Origin: Trebonia sp963785645
GTDB taxonomy: Bacteria; Actinomycetota; Actinomycetes; Streptosporangiales; Streptosporangiaceae
Direction: 5' to 3'
Length of the DNA: 64,000 bases
NCBI GenBank assembly: GCA_963785645.1
Contig: CAWAWG010000003.1
Coordinates: forward strand, 744,001-808,000
Shown here: positions 60,638 through 64,000 of the stretch, piece by piece
Layout of the letters: each line of letters starts with the position of its first letter
Position numbering within the stretch: the stretch's first letter is position 1
Made by a program: the position numbers and the translations under genes
Notes under the pieces: model-generated
The model's input: the letters and a program-made list of their open reading frames with translations, nothing else
The model's database searches: none
Told to the model about the DNA's origin: nothing

Positions 60638-61717
60638 TCAGTCATCCCCGGCCGCGATGGCGGCCGCGACATTCCCCACGTTGGACTGGGTGACGACCAG
60701 CGGCCCCGTGGGCACGGTCGTGGCCGGGCCGACGACGTTGCCCTCGTGCTTCTTGTACAGGTAGAGTGCCACGATCGGCAGGTAGCCCTGCAGGTACTGC
60801 TGCTGGTCGATCGCGAAGGTCATCGACCCGGCCTTCAGGCTGGATACCACGGTCGAGTCGAGGTCGAACGTGCCGATCTTGACCCCAGTCGGGTGGGCGG
60901 CTACCAGCGCATCGCCGATCGCGCTGTTGAGCGTCATCACCCCGTTGATCCCCGGGTGGGCCTGCAGGTAGGCGGTGACCTGGCTGATCGCCTCCTGCGG
61001 GTTGCTGGCCGCGTTGGGCGTCGACAGGATCAGCTCCGTGCAGGCCGGGCCGTGCGCGGGCGCCGTCCCGGTTGAACAGGTGGAGCCAACCCCCAGCCCC
61101 TGCGCGATGCCGTTGCACCGGTCCAGCAGGTTCTGGCCCGACTGGTGGATAACACACAGGACATTCGTCGCCGCCAGGCTCTTGAACTTCGCTCCGGCCG
61201 CCTGGCCGGCCTGGGTCTCCGGCTGGCCGAAGCAGGTCAGGGCCTGGGAGGCGGCGAGATCGGCCGGGTCACAGCCCGCGTTAAGCATCACTACCGGAAT
61301 GCCGGCCGCTGTCGCCTTGGCGATTGTCGGGTTCATCAGGCTGGGGTCGTGATCGGAGACGGCGATCCCATCGACGTGCTGGTTGATCGCGTCTTCGATC
61401 TGCGCGTTCTCCGCGTTGTCGTCCGGCTCGGCCTGGCCCTGCTGCTGCGATCCGTAGACTTCGCTCAGCTTGCAGCCCAGGTCCGCGGCCGCGTTCTTGG
61501 CCCCCTTGTAGACGACACTCCAGAAGCTCCCGTTGTCACCGTGAGTGATGACCGCGAACGTGTAGGGACACTGTCCCGAGGACGAGCTGGCAGTGCTCAC
61601 GCCGGACCCCGAAGACGTTCCAGCCGACGTTCCAGCCGACGAACCGCTGCTTGAGCAGGCAGCGACAGCAAGCGCTGTCGCGACCACCGCGACCGCGCAT
61701 TTCACCCTAGAATGCAT
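60638..61717 (-). CDS. Sugar (probably cyclitol) binding lipoprotein
   Basis: The 359-residue protein has lipoprotein signal KCAVAVVATALAVAACSSSGSSAG and a type 1 periplasmic-binding domain: YTFAVITHGDNGSFWSVVYKGAKNAAADLGCKLSEVYG, AQIEDAINQHVDGIAVSDHDP, IGTFDLDSTVVSSLKAGSMTFAIDQQQYLQGYLPI. The effector fold is like that of the LacI protein at 57292. Extra cysteines (GCDPAD, LTCFGQ, DRCNG, STCSTG) suggest disulfides. It is first in its operon, with the conserved promoter block about 170 bp upstream. Confidence 0.92.
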   Translation of the reverse strand: MHSRVKCAVAVVATALAVAACSSSGSSAGTSAGTSSGSGVSTASSSSGQCPYTFAVITHGDNGSFWSVVYKGAKNAAADLGCKLSEVYGSQQQGQAEPDDNAENAQIEDAINQHVDGIAVSDHDPSLMNPTIAKATAAGIPVVMLNAGCDPADLAASQALTCFGQPETQAGQAAGAKFKSLAATNVLCVIHQSGQNLLDRCNGIAQGLGVGSTCSTGTAPAHGPACTELILSTPNAASNPQEAISQVTAYLQAHPGINGVMTLNSAIGDALVAAHPTGVKIGTFDLDSTVVSSLKAGSMTFAIDQQQYLQGYLPIVALYLYKKHEGNVVGPATTVPTGPLVVTQSNVGNVAAAIAAGDD

Positions 61718-61863
61718 GCTTCCTCCTTTCGCAGGCAGCTCGTTCTGCCCGCGAGTCGCGGTATTTCGCCGCGCCGAGCCTGACCGATTCGCGTCAGCCG
61801 AGAAGGGGTGGGGCGAAGAGGAGAGAGGAAGTTCCGCCCGTCTTCGCCGGTGTTAGGTAACTC

Positions 61864-61919
61864 ACACTAGAGAGATCGTGACGCAAGTCAACGGCAGGAA
61901 TCCATCAAAAAACCATCAT
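61864..61919 (-). promoter_or_regulatory. Conserved promoter block 2 (CATCAAAAAACCATCAT element)
   Basis: CAAGTCAAC (61884-61892) and CATCAAAAAACCATCAT (61903-61919) repeat the block at 57064-57100. On the minus strand TTGACT (61886-61891) is followed after 16 bp by TAGTGT (61864-61869), a reasonable -35/-10 pair. The rest of the 532-bp gap 61718-62249 has no gene. Confidence 0.65.
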
Positions 61920-62171
61920 GAAGGCCGTCCGCTCACCAGTGGCACACCGTCACCAAGTCCCGGACCGGGCGAGGTCAGGGACGGCGGTGCGGCAAGGCAC
62001 TGCGGGCCGGACCCGAGTGTTCCTGCCCGCCGACCCGCCGAGCGGGGTCCCGCCGCTCCGCGTGCCGACGGTCTTCTCCGCCTGCGCCTCGAGGCCTGAG
62101 ACCTGAATGCTCACGTCAGACTCGGGGATGCATTTTCCGGGCGGTTGTTGTCGAGTAAGATAACTCCTGAT

Positions 62172-62185
62172 AGGTTGGACAACCT
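62172..62185. promoter_or_regulatory. Palindrome upstream of the TetR gene
   Basis: AGGTTGGACAACCT has 6-bp perfect arms around GA, 64 bp before ATG 62250. It differs from the other operator families and is a candidate autoregulatory site. Confidence 0.45.
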
Positions 62186-62249
62186 GTTCAACGTAGTTAA
62201 TCGAAGCATCATGAGACATCGTACCGATGGCAAATTTTAGGACCCTCTA

Positions 62250-62912
62250 ATGTCGTCACCGAAGCCTGGGGCTGTCATGGCCTCCACCGCGACAGAGACA
62301 GATGAGCTCGCCTACGGCAGGATATTGGATGCGGCTCGGCGGCTCTTTCTAACCAACGGTTACCCGGCGACGTCGATGGGGATGATCGCGCGCGAGGCTG
62401 GTGTCGTCCGCTCAACCGTCTACAACAACTTTGCCGACAAGCAGGCGATCCTCGGAGTACTCATGCGCGAGTATCTCAGGGGTTACGCGACGATCCCGGA
62501 ACGTATTAACCGCAGCTCTCCCCCCGAGCAGACTTCGTTCGAGCTGATCGAAGCAGTTATTCGGGAGGCGTTCATGTGGCGTCTTGAGAACGCCGCCTTG
62601 CGGCCTTTGATTGATATTTCGTCGCATCTGTCGACCAGCGGCTGGAACGAGGCGAACGCTGCCGCGGATACCGAGATTCGAAATATGCTCTTGAATATTC
62701 ACCGTCGCGACGCAGAACGCGGGCTGCTGCGCGGAGGCGTGGATATCAACTTCGCCACCTATGCGCTGTACGGGATGATCGAAGCGGTGCTGTCGAGTTT
62801 CGATGTCAACACCGAGCCGAAGGACGTGGCGGTCGCGATCAGGCACCTGGCCTTGCTGCACTGGCACGCCATCTACGCGGTCAGCCCGGAAGTCCCTCCT
62901 CCCCCGGCGTGA
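62250..62912 (+). CDS. TetR/AcrR family transcriptional regulator
   Basis: In this 220-residue protein the HTH spans YGRILDAARRLFLTNGYPATSMGMIAREAGVVRSTVYNNFADKQAILGVLMREYL (about residues 22-76), followed by an all-helical domain ending HWHAIYAVSPEVPPPPA. An in-frame ATG at 62277 is an alternative start. The codon composition is slightly less GC-rich than its neighbours. Its 3' end overlaps the convergent MutL-like gene by 32 bp. The regulated genes are unknown. Confidence 0.88.
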   Translation: MSSPKPGAVMASTATETDELAYGRILDAARRLFLTNGYPATSMGMIAREAGVVRSTVYNNFADKQAILGVLMREYLRGYATIPERINRSSPPEQTSFELIEAVIREAFMWRLENAALRPLIDISSHLSTSGWNEANAAADTEIRNMLLNIHRRDAERGLLRGGVDINFATYALYGMIEAVLSSFDVNTEPKDVAVAIRHLALLHWHAIYAVSPEVPPPPA

Positions 62913-64000
62913 GGCCGAGTTCGCGGGTGAGCAGAGCGAACGCCGCATGCGGATCGGTCGTTGCCAGCAGTCCAGCCGAGGCCATGATGTAGCTGCGGTC
63001 GATGACCGTTCTTGGTCTTCGCGGAATCAGCGCCCGCCCGGCCTGCCGATGCGTCGCCGAGGACAGGATGCGGGCCCCGCGCCCTGAGCGGGCAAGGGCG
63101 CCTCCCGTGCCGATCAGGATGGAAAGCTCGCGGAGGTCCGGCCCGGTCGCCACCACCCGCGGTGGCGAATTGTGCCTGACGGTCGTGCTGAGCTCACCGC
63201 AGTGCCGTCTCAGCGCGGTTGCCGCACATGCCGTCGCGAGCAGTTCGTCGAAGTCGGCGCCATCGCTGTCCGCCGGAACGAAATCAGGTTGTTCGTAACG
63301 TGCTTGAAGAGCGGCCTGTACCGGTCCGCGCGCGGCAGGCCACGCGTCGTTCAGCCACAAGCCGTCTGACTCCGCGACCCCGGCCGCGCTCACCCGCATG
63401 CCCAGGTCACCCTCCACGGTGCGAACCGACGGCGGCACCGGCAGCATCGGCTGGTCTTTCGCGCTGCGGTCCGGCGCGTCCAGCATGACCGAGTGGACGT
63501 CGGTAGTGGCCCCGCCCACGTCGATGACGGCAACGCGTCCCGCCCCGCGGGCGTTGCCCGGCCCCGCCGCCAGCAGCTCCGTGGCGATAAGCACGGCTTC
63601 GGGGGTAGGCATCTCGACCATGTCGAGGAACTCATCACCGGTGCTCAGACCGCGTCCGGCGATGACGTGCGTGAGGAAGGTTCTGGAGATCGCCCGCCGG
63701 GCGGGCTCGATCTCCAGCTCACCGATGCGCGGCATGACGTTGGCGACAGCCTCGGCATCGATGCCCGCGGCGGCAAAGTCCCCGGTCAGCCGCCGGGCGA
63801 TCGATGCGTTGCACGCCACCACGACAAAGGCCTGCGGGCGTGCCTCGATGAGACGCCGGGCATTGAAGATCACGCGGTCGCGCTGGCCGCCGTCGGTGCC
63901 GCCCGCGAACAAGATGATGTCGGGTGCGGCGGCTTTGAGGCGGCAGACCTGCCGGTCGTCCAGTGTCCCGCTGAGCACGACCTCGACGCGCGCGCCCGCG
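62881..64000 (-). CDS. Glutamate mutase MutL-like ATPase, partial at window edge
   Basis: The frame is open to the right edge. The visible 370 or so residues include DIILFAGGTDGGQRDRVIFNARRLIEA, VVACNASIARRLTG, the phosphate-binding AVIDVGGATTDVHSVM and EGDLGMRVSAAG, then VATGPDLRELSILIGTGGALARSG. This is the GlmL/MutL family associated with adenosylcobalamin-dependent aminomutases, of the actin/HSP70-like ATPase fold; it probably acts as a reactivator or chaperone. The N-terminus and any mutase subunits lie beyond 64000. Confidence 0.85.
   Translation of the reverse strand, partial: AGARVEVVLSGTLDDRQVCRLKAAAPDIILFAGGTDGGQRDRVIFNARRLIEARPQAFVVVACNASIARRLTGDFAAAGIDAEAVANVMPRIGELEIEPARRAISRTFLTHVIAGRGLSTGDEFLDMVEMPTPEAVLIATELLAAGPGNARGAGRVAVIDVGGATTDVHSVMLDAPDRSAKDQPMLPVPPSVRTVEGDLGMRVSAAGVAESDGLWLNDAWPAARGPVQAALQARYEQPDFVPADSDGADFDELLATACAATALRRHCGELSTTVRHNSPPRVVATGPDLRELSILIGTGGALARSGRGARILSSATHRQAGRALIPRRPRTVIDRSYIMASAGLLATTDPHAAFALLTRELGLTPGEEGLPG

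Overview
The window is very GC-rich, makes frequent use of GTG and TTG starts, and is packed with short-chain dehydrogenases, CoA-linked enzymes, LacI/TetR regulators and ABC uptake systems. This fits a soil actinomycete (Actinomycetota). No rRNA, tRNA, CRISPR array, IS element or phage gene was recognised. The sequence has many single-base reading-frame breaks in genes whose catalytic motifs continue intact in the next frame. It therefore looks like a draft or long-read assembly with residual indels, possibly with some true decay.

Region 1 (1-10835, minus strand) is a catabolic operon: SDR, class III CoA-transferase, CitE-like lyase, NtaA/DszA-type flavin monooxygenase, two-domain VOC protein, aldehyde dehydrogenase, Baeyer-Villiger monooxygenase, cyclase-family hydrolase and SnoaL-like protein. 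An amidohydrolase runs off the left end. Region 2 (11265-31121) holds a Liv-type binding lipoprotein, a P450, a TetR regulator, an ACAD-SDR-acyl-CoA synthetase-E1alpha/beta operon, a fused LivHMG(F) transporter, a ferredoxin reductase and 3Fe-4S ferredoxin, further SDRs, a carboxymuconolactone-decarboxylase-like protein and MarR. Region 3 (31350-40360) looks like a meta-cleavage pathway resembling steroid HsaABCDE: flavin reductase, extradiol dioxygenase, C-C hydrolase, hydratase, acyl-CoA-dehydrogenase-like hydroxylase and a broken KstD-like flavoprotein, plus two divergent paralogous cupins.

Region 4 (40373-61717) is a cyclitol (inositol-type) utilisation island. One long minus-strand operon from 54220 to 40373 encodes a sugar ABC transporter, LacI, a TIM-barrel isomerase, ALDH, IolD, an HpcH/HpaI aldolase, two Gfo/Idh/MocA dehydrogenases, a D-2-hydroxyacid dehydrogenase and an SDR. 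A second unit carries IolE and another Gfo/Idh/MocA enzyme. A third is a second ABC transporter, with a LacI-type regulator at 57292. IolB, IolC and IolJ are not in the window. The right end has a TetR gene and a partial MutL-like gene.

The main non-coding discoveries are two families of palindromic operators. A TetR-like 16-mer (consensus TACTGACCGGTCAGTA) occurs about eleven times between 10.9 and 39.1 kb, almost always just upstream of a gene, and was not seen in the inositol half. A second palindrome, GTCCCG-N5-CGGGAC, occurs six times at the meta-cleavage and CoA-transferase genes. A third block, a duplicated 37-bp promoter element, ties the IolE operon to the second sugar transporter.
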